Shown: piece by piece, positions 17,958 through 27,097 of the stretch | Layout: every line of letters begins with the position of its first letter | How positions within the stretch are numbered: the first letter of the stretch is position 1 | Assembly: GCA_025937895.1 (NCBI GenBank) | Contig: JAICQL010000008.1 | Span: forward strand, 23,306 to 87,305 | DNA from: Polyangiaceae bacterium | GTDB lineage: Bacteria > Myxococcota_A > Polyangia > Polyangiales > Polyangiaceae | Length of the DNA: 64,000 nucleotides | Direction of reading: 5' to 3' | Translations under genes and position numbers: made by a program | The notes under the pieces: model-generated | The model's database searches: none | Told to the model about the DNA's origin: nothing | What the model saw: the letters and a program-made list of their open reading frames with translations, nothing else

Positions 17958-20543
17958 TCATGGCAGGGGGGAGCCGCCTGCGCCGTTCCCGCCGGAGCCC
18001 GCCAGCCCCTCCGAGCCGGCGGCGCCAGCGCTGCCTGCCACCCCGGAGCCCGCGGCCCCGCCCATGCCGAACGAGCCGGCAGCACCCGCAATGCCAGCGG
18101 AGCCGGCCGTCCCCGCGGTGCCAGCCATACCGAACGAGCCTCCGGCGCCGGGCATGCCGAAGGAACCGGCCGCGCCCGCCATACCCCAGCCGCCACCCGG
18201 GATCGGGTACGGGTAATAGGAGGGATACGCCGGCGGTAGCGTGAGCGTGCTCAGCGGCGCATCCAGCAGCGCGTCGAGCGCATACGCCGCAACGTCGAGC
18301 GTGCTGATGGCGTACACCTCATCGCCGCGGAACAGGCCACGCCGGAAGCTGGGCTGATTGTAGTAGCTACATTGCGTCAGCAGATACGCGGCATAGTCCG
18401 GGTTCTGCGCCAGCTCCTCCCGGAAGCCCGGATCCTCCGGGTATCCCATCAGCACCAGGCACTCGTCGAGGCTCAGCTCGCGCTGGCTGCCGCCGATGCT
18501 GCCCAGGCGGGTGAAGCCATCGTCGCTGGAGGCGCGGAACACCTCCAGCGAGCTGCGCCCCGTCTCGTAGTTGTAGAACGGGAAGCTGATCAGCTCCTGA
18601 TCCGGGTGGAACGAGATCGCGCGATGATCCGAGGCGGCCTCGGAGTACCCCGGCTCGATGAAGGTATACTGATGAGCCAGGCTGGGCTCATCCGCATCGC
18701 TCACGTCGAAGATCTTCAGGGCAAAGCCGCGGGTCACGCCCCGCTCGTCCGCGTCCTGTCCCACCGAGAGCAGGCGGTTGTCCGGCAGCGGATAGAGGAA
18801 GTTGCTGAAGCCGGGGATCTTCAGCTCGCCAGCGATGCGCGGCTCACGCGGGTTGGAGAGATCGATCACGAACAGCGGATCAATCTGCCGGAAGGTGACC
18901 ACGTAGCCGCGATCGCCGAGGAAGCGCGTGGCATAGATCTGCTCGTTCTCTCCGAAATCCGGGGTGCGCCCGAGCTCCACCAGCTGCTGGCCGCGCTTGC
19001 CCAGGGTCAGCACCCGGCTGATGGGACCGCGCGGCAGGGACGGAGGCACCACCTCTGGTGGCACCATGTCGGGAGGCACAGGCGCCACCAGATTCGAAGG
19101 GGGCGGTGCCGGAGCCGTGTCCACCGGCAGAGGCACGGGTGCGGGCGCTCCTGCTGACGGGGCCGCGTCCGCTACCGGGGCGCCGGGGAAGCTATCGATG
19201 GGGCGAACGATGCCGAAGTCCGCCTCCGTGGTCGACACGCGGATCACGCCGCCGCGTTCATCCAGCGAGAACTGGCTCTGCAGATAGCCGGTGAAGCTGC
19301 CGGACGCGGCATAGCTGGTCTCCGTGCCGGCGAGCTCGAAGCGGTGCAGGTTGGTCGATAGCTGCGTGAGCTGACCCGTGTAGTAACGGTAGTCGGTCTG
19401 CGCGATCAGGAACACGTCCTGGTTGGCGTACACACGCTCGGCGTAGCCCAGCACGGTCGTGTGCCGCAGCGGCTCCTCCAGCTCATCCAGGTCGAGCGCC
19501 ACGATCGCGCTCGCCCCTGCCTGGGTGAGACCGGCACCCGGCAGCCAGTAGTCCGCACAGCGCAGCGGCTGCTTCACGAGCGCGCCGTCGACGCGCTCGT
19601 AAGAGCTCGGCAAGTAGTCCTCGATCACCGACTCGGCGATGGTGTCGCGCGTCAGTGACAGCCACAGATTGACCTGCTGATCGATCTCGTCCGACGAATA
19701 CGGGTGCCCGAGAAAATCCGTGTACGAGACGCTCGGGTAGTCGAGCTGCGTCTTGGAGCCCTGCTGGACCACCGCGCGCACCACCGCGTCGTGCCGGCGC
19801 GAGGAGACGTAGTTGCCCTCCACGTATGACTCGCGCACCACGGCGGGCGAGGTGCCAGCCGCATCGACCACGGTGAGCTTCGTGTAATAGGGGTAATAGT
19901 AGTAGTTATACGGGTTGATGCTCTGATCGGTGCCCGGCAGAGGGCCGTACACGCGCGAGAGCACCACCACCTTGCCGTCGTGCACGAACAGGTCCGAGGC
20001 GTCGCCCTCGATGGCTACACTGCCCAGCAACTCGGTGGCGCTGGCGCTCTCGGCGCCGAGCACGAACAACGTGGGGCCGTGCAGCAGGTAGATGCGATCG
20101 TCATCCGCCTTGACGAAGTCTGCCTCGTCCACTCCCGCCACCTGCAAGGTGGTGCCGGAGAAGCTCGGGCTCTCGCCTGCCAGGTTGCCGGAGTCGGCGG
20201 GAGCGCCCGCAGGGGGAGCGGGCGCCAAATCCACGCCTCCGCCGGGCACAGGCACCGGATAGGGATAGCCCCCGGTACCCCGGCGAGCCTGCTCGGCGCG
20301 CTCCTCCATCTGGCGCAGCAGATCGGACTGGAAGTGCTCCAGCAAGCGCTCGCAGCTCGAGCCAGCGGTCAGCGCCGCGGGATGCGCGCCCAGAGCGCCC
20401 CCCGGCCCATCCTCGCCCGCTTCGGGCGGGGATACATCCGCTCCCTCGCGATCGCCACCGCTACAGCCCGCCAGGCCCAGCGTGTAAAGGCCACCCAGGA
20501 TCGACGCGCAGCGCAAGAGTGCTCCCCATCGCAGCTCAGACAT
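17958..20543 (-). CDS. Beta-propeller domain lipoprotein
   Basis: An 861-residue predicted lipoprotein. The signal peptide ends at the lipobox LAGC, and AAGGAG sits 7 nt before the ATG. The segment FSGTTLQVAGVDEADFVKAD is the signature of secreted beta-propeller proteins of the Pfam Beta_propel type, and repeated blades follow. A Pro-rich insert interrupts the middle. The last 80 or so residues are low-complexity Gly/Ala/Ser with recurring GSFGM and GSAG units, a probable flexible surface tail. The gene converges on the histidine kinase with a 10-nt gap. Function unknown; extracytoplasmic binding is inferred. Confidence 0.85.
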   Translation of the reverse strand: MSELRWGALLRCASILGGLYTLGLAGCSGGDREGADVSPPEAGEDGPGGALGAHPAALTAGSSCERLLEHFQSDLLRQMEERAEQARRGTGGYPYPVPVPGGGVDLAPAPPAGAPADSGNLAGESPSFSGTTLQVAGVDEADFVKADDDRIYLLHGPTLFVLGAESASATELLGSVAIEGDASDLFVHDGKVVVLSRVYGPLPGTDQSINPYNYYYYPYYTKLTVVDAAGTSPAVVRESYVEGNYVSSRRHDAVVRAVVQQGSKTQLDYPSVSYTDFLGHPYSSDEIDQQVNLWLSLTRDTIAESVIEDYLPSSYERVDGALVKQPLRCADYWLPGAGLTQAGASAIVALDLDELEEPLRHTTVLGYAERVYANQDVFLIAQTDYRYYTGQLTQLSTNLHRFELAGTETSYAASGSFTGYLQSQFSLDERGGVIRVSTTEADFGIVRPIDSFPGAPVADAAPSAGAPAPVPLPVDTAPAPPPSNLVAPVPPDMVPPEVVPPSLPRGPISRVLTLGKRGQQLVELGRTPDFGENEQIYATRFLGDRGYVVTFRQIDPLFVIDLSNPREPRIAGELKIPGFSNFLYPLPDNRLLSVGQDADERGVTRGFALKIFDVSDADEPSLAHQYTFIEPGYSEAASDHRAISFHPDQELISFPFYNYETGRSSLEVFRASSDDGFTRLGSIGGSQRELSLDECLVLMGYPEDPGFREELAQNPDYAAYLLTQCSYYNQPSFRRGLFRGDEVYAISTLDVAAYALDALLDAPLSTLTLPPAYPSYYPYPIPGGGWGMAGAAGSFGMPGAGGSFGMAGTAGTAGSAGIAGAAGSFGMGGAAGSGVAGSAGAAGSEGLAGSGGNGAGGSPLP

Positions 20544-21233
20544 TTTTCGACTCCTTCATCGAGCGCCGCTGACCAGCCACGAGCTCGGCTGGACGCAGAT
20601 CGGCGCCTGCCCCGCAATAGCAACGGATATGCCATGCGCCGCCGAGCTGCCCTCTCGGCTCTCGCGGGTCGGAATCCGCCGCCTCCCTGCGCCGAGGTGC
20701 GAGGGCGCTGACGCAGGCGCGGTGTGCCAGGTAGTGCCACGAAGCCGTGACCCTGGTGACAGCGTCGTGGTGCAGCTGGCGCAACTGCCTGTGGCTCGAG
20801 CGTGAGCCGAAGATATTCCACTACTGCAACATCCAAGGGCGCGCCTGGAGAGCCGAGAAGGGCCGTGGGCTGGGCGCGGAAGCACGTCTCCGGCGCTGGC
20901 GACCGCGCTCTGGGAGGTGGCGGAGCGCTCTGGCGGCTGCGCGGGGTGCAGGCGCTCCGGGGGGCTGGCGCGACCACTGCCTTGCGGGAGGCAGCTGCCT
21001 GGGCGCCGGGCGGGAGCGCACGCAAGCAGGGCCGTCAGGCGGAGCTGAGCGGAAGCTCACCCCCGGGGCCATCGCCCGCCCGCGCGCGGCGGCGCGCACG
21101 GGAGCTGGCGGCACGCTCCAGCGACGCGAATGGACACAGGTCTGCCGTCGCAATTGCGGGTGGCATGCTTCCCGCTACGGCGTTTGCGAAAAGGCCCGTA
21201 CATTACGTCGTAGACTAGAAGAAGGACTGAACT
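20544..21233. other. Intergenic region (690 nt) between two divergent lipoprotein genes
   Basis: I find no convincing gene. Open frames on both strands are Arg/Ala/Pro-rich antisense-type compositions without motifs. It must hold the promoters of both flanking genes. GAAGGA at 21221-21226 is the Shine-Dalgarno of the right-hand gene. Confidence 0.45.
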
Positions 21234-23063
21234 GTGCGCATGCGACTTGGTTACACGCTGCTCGGTTGTGGGATGCTCGCTGCCCTGCACGCTTGCGGGA
21301 GCAACGCGCCTTCGTCCGCGCTCGTCGGCAACGGCGGCACGGACGACGGCACCGGTGGTGTCAGCGGCAGTGGCCCGGGCCCGGGCGGCGGCGTGGGCCA
21401 GGCGGGCAGCTTCATCTTCAACGACGATCTCGAGTGTCCGCGCCAGACCTGCGCGGAGCTGGGCTGGGCCTGCGGCTACATGCTCGATCGCTGCGGTCAG
21501 GTCATCAACTGCGCGGACGAGGGCCTGACCTGTGGCACCGGCGAGATCTGCTCGGGCGGCATCAACAGCCCGACCGAGTGCGTGGCGGGTGGAAATGCCG
21601 ACTGCGAGGTGTGCAGCTCCATCCCCGACTGCAGCGCAGCGGCCCAGCCCACGCGGCTCTCGGGGCGGGTCATCAGTCCGGGCAGGACGGACACGGATAC
21701 CGGCAATCAAGTGGGGGTGCCCAACGCCATCGTCTACATCCTGCGTGGCACCGACCCCGATGTGCTGCCGCCGATCGCAGCGGGCATCCCGACCGACGGC
21801 ACCAGCTGCGACCGCTGCGAGGACCAGGATCTGGGCCCCGTGCTGGTGGGCGCCGTGACGGACTCCAGCGGCAACTTCACCCTCGAGGAGCGCGTGCCCG
21901 TCGACGAGGACTTCGTGCTGGTGGTGAAGGCCGGCAAGTTCCGCCGCGCGCAGACCTATCGCCTGCCGTCGACGGCGGCCTGCACGACCACCACGATACC
22001 ACAGGCGCTGCCCGAGAACCCGACGCGCCTGCCGCGCAGCAGCAGCGATGGCCTGGCCGTCAACCTGCCGCAGGTGGCGGTGACCACGGGTCAGATCGAC
22101 GCCATGGAGTGCGTGCTGGAGAAGCTGGGCATCAGCCACGACGAGTTCAGCAACCCGGGCAGCGACGGCAGCTCGGCCTCGCGCATCCATCTCTACCGCG
22201 GCGGCTCCAGCGCGAATCCGCGCGGCGCGCGCATCGACGACGGCACCCCACACGACGCGGCGCTGTACGGCGACCTCGCGCGCATGCAGCGCTACGATCT
22301 GGTGGTCTCCGACTGCGAGGGCCAGAGCTGGGACGAGAGCTTCAGCGAGCGCAATAGCCATGGCGCGCGGGTGCGAGAATACGTGAATCGTGGCGGGCGG
22401 CTCTTTGCCAGCCACCTCAGTTTCAGCTGGCTACATCAGAACGGCACCGCGGCGTTCTCCGAGGACGCGCCACTCGAGACGGGCCTGGCCGCGGCCGGCA
22501 CCTGGGACACGGCCTATCTCGCTCAGGGCAACCTCAACACCAGCGGCACCGGCGTCGTCTCGCTGGGCCGCCCCGCTGCCAGCTCGCGCATCGACAATTT
22601 CGTGGCCTGGATGCGCGCAGAGAGCGTCATTGCGCAGGATGCGCTCAACTTCGGCATCACCGATCCGCGCAGCATGGTGACGGCGCTGGGCCCGAGCTCG
22701 GAGGAGTTCGTGTTTCGCAACGACGGCAACAACCGGGTGCAGCAGTTCTCCTTCGATACGCCGTACGGGGCGCCCGCGGAGCAGAGCTGCGGCCGGGTGG
22801 CGTATAGCGGCTTCCACGTGGCCGCCACGGGCGGCGGCTCTTCGCCCTTCATCAACTCCGTGTTCCCCGCGCACTGCGCGGGCCCGCTCACGGCTCAGGA
22901 GAAGGTGCTGCTGTACATGCTGTTCGATCTCGGCGCCTGCATCGGCACCCCGCCCGAGCCGCCGCCGTGCGTGCCGCTCGAGTGCGGGGCGACCAGCTGC
23001 GGCTTCTCCCCGGACGGCTGCGGCAACGTGCTCGACTGCGGCCCCTGCCGTCCGCCGGCCTGA
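21234..23063 (+). CDS. Carboxypeptidase-regulatory-like domain lipoprotein
   Basis: A 609-residue protein of a type common in myxobacteria. The signal peptide ends at the lipobox LHAC, followed by a Gly-rich linker, a Cys-rich segment (CPRQTCAELGWACGY... GTGEICSGG), a carboxypeptidase-regulatory-like beta-sandwich (RLSGRVISPG... PNAIVYIL... SSGNFTLEERVP), and a large C-terminal region containing RYDLVVSDCEGQ and YVNRGGRLFASHL, which resembles a glutamine-amidotransferase-like fold. The last part repeats the Cys-rich pattern (CVPLECGATSCGFSPDGCG). GTG at 21234 has GAAGGA 7 nt upstream; ATG at 21240 is the alternative. Such proteins are often misnamed tryptophan synthase alpha chain. Function unknown. 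Confidence 0.85.
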   Translation: MRMRLGYTLLGCGMLAALHACGSNAPSSALVGNGGTDDGTGGVSGSGPGPGGGVGQAGSFIFNDDLECPRQTCAELGWACGYMLDRCGQVINCADEGLTCGTGEICSGGINSPTECVAGGNADCEVCSSIPDCSAAAQPTRLSGRVISPGRTDTDTGNQVGVPNAIVYILRGTDPDVLPPIAAGIPTDGTSCDRCEDQDLGPVLVGAVTDSSGNFTLEERVPVDEDFVLVVKAGKFRRAQTYRLPSTAACTTTTIPQALPENPTRLPRSSSDGLAVNLPQVAVTTGQIDAMECVLEKLGISHDEFSNPGSDGSSASRIHLYRGGSSANPRGARIDDGTPHDAALYGDLARMQRYDLVVSDCEGQSWDESFSERNSHGARVREYVNRGGRLFASHLSFSWLHQNGTAAFSEDAPLETGLAAAGTWDTAYLAQGNLNTSGTGVVSLGRPAASSRIDNFVAWMRAESVIAQDALNFGITDPRSMVTALGPSSEEFVFRNDGNNRVQQFSFDTPYGAPAEQSCGRVAYSGFHVAATGGGSSPFINSVFPAHCAGPLTAQEKVLLYMLFDLGACIGTPPEPPPCVPLECGATSCGFSPDGCGNVLDCGPCRPPA

Positions 23064-23084
23064 GCCGCCGCTCGCTGCGCTGAA

Positions 23085-23110
23085 CGCCGCCAGGCAGCAG
23101 CCAGGCGGCG
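23085..23110. terminator. Hairpin between convergent genes
   Basis: CGCCGCC (23085-23091) and GGCGGCG (23104-23110) form a 7-bp stem around 12 nt, between the stop codons of the convergent lipoprotein and kinase genes. No T-tract. Confidence 0.4.
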
Positions 23111-23114
23111 CTCG

Positions 23115-25013
23115 TCAGCGCATGCACAGGCCGTTCACGGTACGAAAGCGCTCCGGATCCACGCCTAGATGGACGGCTGCCGCCTCCGTGGCCAGCGCCG
23201 ACGGGCAATCCCCGGCGCGAGCCGCCTTCTCCGCAACGTCCGGCGCCAGCTCGCGCGCACGCGCCTCGCAGCGCTGGCGCGCCGCTGCATCATCACACAG
23301 CAGGCCCTGAGCCATGGCGTTGACCACGCTGGCGTGCCCTCCGCCCTCCAGCGCGTCGAGACAGCGCTGACAAGCTCCCTGCGCCGCCGGCAGCGGAAAG
23401 GGCAGCTGTAGCCCCGGCACGCCAGGAATGCCGGGGATGGCGGTGGTCCCCGGCGGCGGAGTGCCCGCTGGCGCGCCGCCAGCACCGGGAGCGCCGGCAG
23501 CGCCGGGCAGCGGGGTCACCCCCGGCAGCTGCACCGGCGGGACCGGCAGGGCTGCCGGCGGCGCTGGCTTCGGCGAGCTCGGCGCGCGCGCTGGCGGCGC
23601 CGGCCGGGGCTCGACCCGTGGCTGCGCGGGCGGCGGCAGCACCGGCACTGGATCGGGCTCGATGACGACGGGCGCGGGCTGCCCCACTCCGCCCGCGCCC
23701 AGCCCCGACAGCGCGCCGGGAGTCACCGGCTCTGCGCTGGTGGGCCAGAAGCCAACGCGGCGGCCCGAGTACTGGAACAGCGCAAAGCCGCCGGCCCCAA
23801 CCCCCACGAGCAGGGGCAGCAGCCACAACGTCCGGCGCGAACCGGAGCGGGTGGCACGGGGAGCAATGCCCGGAGCGGGCGCCCCGGGCTGTGGCGGAGC
23901 CGGGATGGACACCGTGGTGGCTACCGCCGGCGCTCCCTCGCGCGGCAGAACGAAATCTGGCACCCGCGTCATGGGCGCGGTGTGGGCGCCGCCGCCGGGA
24001 AGAGCCGCTGGTGCAGCCGCTGTCGGGGACGGCACCGCCACGGGCTCGGCAGACACGCCAGGAGCCAGCTCGAGCGGTGCCGCCGGGGCGACCTCAGCAG
24101 GCGCTGGCACCACCACTGCGCCCCCTGCAAGCTCGCTCGCAAACTGCGCGGCAGAGGGGGGCCGCTGCGCGGGCTCCTTGCTCAGGGCGCGCTGCACCGC
24201 TTGCCGCATGCTGTCCGGGATCGGGCCCTTGCCTGCGTCCGCCGGCAACAGCGGAGGCGGCGTGCTCAGGTGTGCCTGCGCCCACTGCATCGCCGTATCC
24301 CCGCTGAAGGGCAGCTGCCCCGAGAGCATGTAGTGGCTGGTGACGGCGAGCGAGTAGACGTCGCTCGCGAGCCCCACGCTGCCGCCCCCGAACTGCTCCG
24401 GGCTCATGTATGCCGGCGTGCCCACGAACGTGCCCAGCGCCGTGAGCTTGGTGTACGCACTGCCCGAAGACGGCTGGCCCTTGGCGATGCCGAAGTCCAC
24501 CAGCTTGACCACGTCCGGCTCGTTGCCAGTGCCGCCCTCGAGCTGGCTGTGGCCGCTCTGGATCAGGATGTTGTCCGGCTTCAGATCGCGATGCACGATA
24601 CCCAGGTCGTGCGCCTCTTGCAGCGAGCCCGCGACCTGACTGATGATGTTGCGCGCCCGCTCCGGCGGCAGCGCGCCCTCTACATCCAGGAGCTGCTGCA
24701 AGGAGCGGCCGCGCAGGAACTCCATGGCAAGAAACAGGGTGCCATCTTCCGTGGCGCCAAAATCATAGATGCGCACCGTGTTGGGGTGCTGCAGCCGCGC
24801 CACCAGCGCCGCCTCACGCTGAAAGCGCGCGACGACCGCCGCGTCCTCGGACCACTCGGGCCGCAGCAGCTTGACCGCGACCGGCCGTGGCGAGGAGCCG
24901 AGGATCTGCTCTGCCTCGTAGACCCTGCCCACGCCCCCCTCACCCACCAGCCGCAATAGCCGGTAGCGCCCCGCGATGGTCCGACCGATGACATCCACGG
25001 CTCCGGAGTTCAT
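23115..25013 (-). CDS. Membrane-anchored serine/threonine protein kinase
   Basis: A 632-residue Hanks-type kinase. The cytoplasmic kinase domain (about 10-275) has the Gly loop GEGGVGRVYEAE, catalytic VAVKLL, VHRDLKPDN, DFGIAKG and YMSPEQF, so it is an RD kinase with all key residues. A long Pro/Ala-rich linker follows, one transmembrane helix (TLWLLPLLVGVGAGGFALF, about residue 395), a second Pro-rich stretch and an extracytoplasmic C-terminal domain with six Cys (CQRCLDAL, LLCDDA, QRCEARA, GDCPSAL, NGLCMR), probably a sensor. ATG at 25013 overlaps the stop of the extensin-like gene (TGATG); GTG at 25016 is the alternative start. Confidence 0.93.
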   Translation of the reverse strand: MNSGAVDVIGRTIAGRYRLLRLVGEGGVGRVYEAEQILGSSPRPVAVKLLRPEWSEDAAVVARFQREAALVARLQHPNTVRIYDFGATEDGTLFLAMEFLRGRSLQQLLDVEGALPPERARNIISQVAGSLQEAHDLGIVHRDLKPDNILIQSGHSQLEGGTGNEPDVVKLVDFGIAKGQPSSGSAYTKLTALGTFVGTPAYMSPEQFGGGSVGLASDVYSLAVTSHYMLSGQLPFSGDTAMQWAQAHLSTPPPLLPADAGKGPIPDSMRQAVQRALSKEPAQRPPSAAQFASELAGGAVVVPAPAEVAPAAPLELAPGVSAEPVAVPSPTAAAPAALPGGGAHTAPMTRVPDFVLPREGAPAVATTVSIPAPPQPGAPAPGIAPRATRSGSRRTLWLLPLLVGVGAGGFALFQYSGRRVGFWPTSAEPVTPGALSGLGAGGVGQPAPVVIEPDPVPVLPPPAQPRVEPRPAPPARAPSSPKPAPPAALPVPPVQLPGVTPLPGAAGAPGAGGAPAGTPPPGTTAIPGIPGVPGLQLPFPLPAAQGACQRCLDALEGGGHASVVNAMAQGLLCDDAAARQRCEARARELAPDVAEKAARAGDCPSALATEAAAVHLGVDPERFRTVNGLCMR

Positions 25014-25687
25014 CACAGATTCACGTAGCGTTGGGGTGCCATGTCAAAATGAAAGTGGTCGGAGTGATCGCGGTGCGCGGGGCCGAGCAGCGTCCGAAAC
25101 GTGCCGCTCTCCACCAGCGCGCCGGTGAGCTCCTCCAGAAAGCGGGCGTGCTGCCGGCGCACGCTGCTACCCCGCGCCTTCCAGTGCTGATCCACCCGGA
25201 CGTCGAAGCCCTGCTTCAGCGCGGCAGGCAAGCGGCGGGAGCTTCGGCCGCGCAGCGGCGCGAAGCGAAAGCCCTTGATGTCGATGGCGTTGCCCAGCGC
25301 GTGCTCGCTCAGCCGCCGCTGCTTGCCGCGGATCGAACGACAGCCGTAGGAGGCCGCCACCAGGATGGCGCTCGGCGGCCGGTCATACACGCGCCGCGAC
25401 ACCTCGCTCACGATGCGCTCCAGCTCCAGCAGCCGCTTGCGGAAAGGCTCCACGACTCGTGCGGCGGGCTCGAAGCGCAACGAGTCACCGCCAAACTTGC
25501 GTAACTCCAGCTTTGGACAGGCCGCGGCTGTGCGGCCCGCGCTGCGCTTCATCCGGTCCAGCGGGTAAGCGCTCTCGCCGGAGCGCGCCCTGGCGCTGGG
25601 CGGCGCCGCGACCTCGAGGGTTGCGGCCGGGCCGCCGCCGCACGCGGTCAGGCAGAGCGCGCCGAGCATCAAGCAAACTCGCCACAT
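25013..25687 (-). CDS. Extensin-like C-terminal domain lipoprotein
   Basis: A 224-residue predicted lipoprotein (lipobox LTAC after MWRVCLMLGALC). The C-terminal domain has the extensin-like family pattern: AASYGCRSIRG, RLSEHALGNAIDIKGF and the late HRDHSDHFHFDM. The His/Asp arrangement resembles D-Ala-D-Ala carboxypeptidase/peptidase M15-like metal sites, so a periplasmic peptidoglycan-related role is likely but unproved. ATG at 25687 gives the signal peptide; the upstream reading frame has none. It is translationally coupled to the downstream kinase. Confidence 0.87.
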   Translation of the reverse strand: MWRVCLMLGALCLTACGGGPAATLEVAAPPSARARSGESAYPLDRMKRSAGRTAAACPKLELRKFGGDSLRFEPAARVVEPFRKRLLELERIVSEVSRRVYDRPPSAILVAASYGCRSIRGKQRRLSEHALGNAIDIKGFRFAPLRGRSSRRLPAALKQGFDVRVDQHWKARGSSVRRQHARFLEELTGALVESGTFRTLLGPAHRDHSDHFHFDMAPQRYVNL

Positions 25688-25889
25688 GAGTAGGAGTGGC
25701 GTAGCTCGCAGGCCCGTAGCTTGTCCAGTTGGTTGCACCTCGCGGTCCTGCAGCTGATCCATTCGTAACGTCCACTGCATCCAGGGGCCAGCAAGGGCCC
25801 GTGCTCGCGAGGCAAGCTGCAACGAGGTCACCACGGTGTCGCGCAGCAGCGTGCGACTTGGCCGCATCTTGCGACGGCGTGTCTCATCG

Positions 25890-25918
25890 TTGCGACATCC
25901 GGGGGCGGCGGTGATTAT
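25890..25918 (+). promoter_or_regulatory. Candidate promoter of the FemAB-like gene
   Basis: TTGCGA (25890-25895) and GATTAT (25913-25918) are 17 nt apart. Transcription would start around 25925, about 5 nt before the ATG at 25930. No Shine-Dalgarno is visible, so the mRNA could be nearly leaderless. Confidence 0.4.
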
Positions 25919-25929
25919 TCATTTCGCCG

Positions 25930-27006
25930 ATGGCCGTGATCCTCGAACGCGTGACGAGAGCGTCTGTCACTGAATGGGACGAGTGCTGGCGCTCGACCGA
26001 GCACGCCACGTACTTCCAGTCGCCGGAGTGGGCCGCGCTCTGGTGCGAATACACTCACGGTCGCCTGCGTCCCACACCGCAGCTCGCCTGCTTCTCCGAT
26101 GGCGCGCGCGTGGTCCTGCCGCTCTGCCACGAGCGGCGCCTGGGCGGGCTGTTGAGCCGCTACGTGAGCTCGCCGGAGGGCACGTTCGGCGGCTGGCTGA
26201 GCCGCATGGCGCTCACGCCTGCGCACGCACGCCAGCTCCTGGATTGGCTGCTCTCGGGCCACGGCCGCAGCCTGGTCTGGCGGCTCAACCCGTATGATGA
26301 GCTGTGCTTCCAGGCAGGCCAGCAGCGCGGCTTGCGCTGTCGCAACGACGAGACATACGCCCTCGCCCTCTCCGCAGACCCCGAGCAGCCGTTCAAGCAC
26401 TTCATGGCGCGCTGCCGCGCCGACATTCGCCGTGCGCTGCAGGCCGGCTTCGTGATCGAGCGCGCGTGCAGCGAGCGCGACTACCTCGACTACTTCCGCG
26501 TGTACGAGGACTCGCTGCGGCGCTGGGGCAACACGCCGCGCGAGGGTTATGACGAGCGCTTGTTCTCGGCCCTCTACCGGCGGCAATCTCCGCACATCCA
26601 GCTCTGGCTGGCGCGCCTGGACGGCAAGATCGTGAGCGGCAACCTGTGCTTCTCCGCCCGCCGCCACGTCGTGTACTGGCTCGGCGCCACCCTGCAAGAG
26701 CACTTGCCCTCCGGTGTGGCCAAGCTGCTCATGCACGAGATCATCCAGGATAGCTGCCGCCGCGGCTACAGCTGGTTCGACTTCAATCCGAGCGCCACCT
26801 TGCCGGGGGTGAAATTCTTCAAGGAGGGCTTCGGAGCGCGACCGCTGCCCGCGCCGCTGGTGTACGTGGATGCGCCGCTCATGCAGCTGGCGCGCTCCTG
26901 CGCGGCGAGCCTGCGCATCGAGAACGCCAGGCCGGTGCTGGAGCCGCTGCCCAGCTCCGCCGGAAGCTTGCTCGCGAGGGGACCCGGGCTACGCCTCAGT
27001 GCTTGA
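25930..27006 (+). CDS. FemAB-like / GNAT-fold acyltransferase
   Basis: A 358-residue protein of the FemAB-related acetyltransferase group (BioF2/GNAT type), often found with exopolysaccharide or peptidoglycan genes. Typical features are the N-terminal TYFQSPEWAALW, the FMARCRADIRRALQAGF helix, then LARLDGKIVSGNLCFSARRHVVYWLGA and the C-terminal SWFDFNPSATLPGVKFFKEGFGA. No signal peptide or membrane segment. No polysaccharide cluster is adjacent, so the acceptor is unknown. The TGA stop is the first TGA of a 13-nt tandem repeat. Confidence 0.85.
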   Translation: MAVILERVTRASVTEWDECWRSTEHATYFQSPEWAALWCEYTHGRLRPTPQLACFSDGARVVLPLCHERRLGGLLSRYVSSPEGTFGGWLSRMALTPAHARQLLDWLLSGHGRSLVWRLNPYDELCFQAGQQRGLRCRNDETYALALSADPEQPFKHFMARCRADIRRALQAGFVIERACSERDYLDYFRVYEDSLRRWGNTPREGYDERLFSALYRRQSPHIQLWLARLDGKIVSGNLCFSARRHVVYWLGATLQEHLPSGVAKLLMHEIIQDSCRRGYSWFDFNPSATLPGVKFFKEGFGARPLPAPLVYVDAPLMQLARSCAASLRIENARPVLEPLPSSAGSLLARGPGLRLSA

Positions 27007-27059
27007 GCCCAGTGCTTGAGCCCAGTGCCTGAGCCCAGTGTCTGAAGGCAGCGCTTGAA
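26998..27059. repeat. 13-nt tandem repeat over the 3' end of the FemAB-like gene
   Basis: About 4.5 units of a 13-nt repeat, AGTGCTTGAGCCC (read from its stop codon, TGAGCCCAGTGCT), start at the last codons of the gene and run past it; the third and later units diverge. Each unit contains TGA, and with 13-nt spacing these fall in all three frames. Confidence 0.85.
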
Positions 27060-27097
27060 AGCCAGCACGCAGACCGAGTGCGCTCGCGGAGCGAGGC

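Noticed and set aside
20747..22357. Plus-strand frame of about 536 codons over the start of the carboxypeptidase-like lipoprotein
   Set aside because: Arg/Gly-rich shadow frame; the true gene has a signal peptide, lipobox and Shine-Dalgarno.
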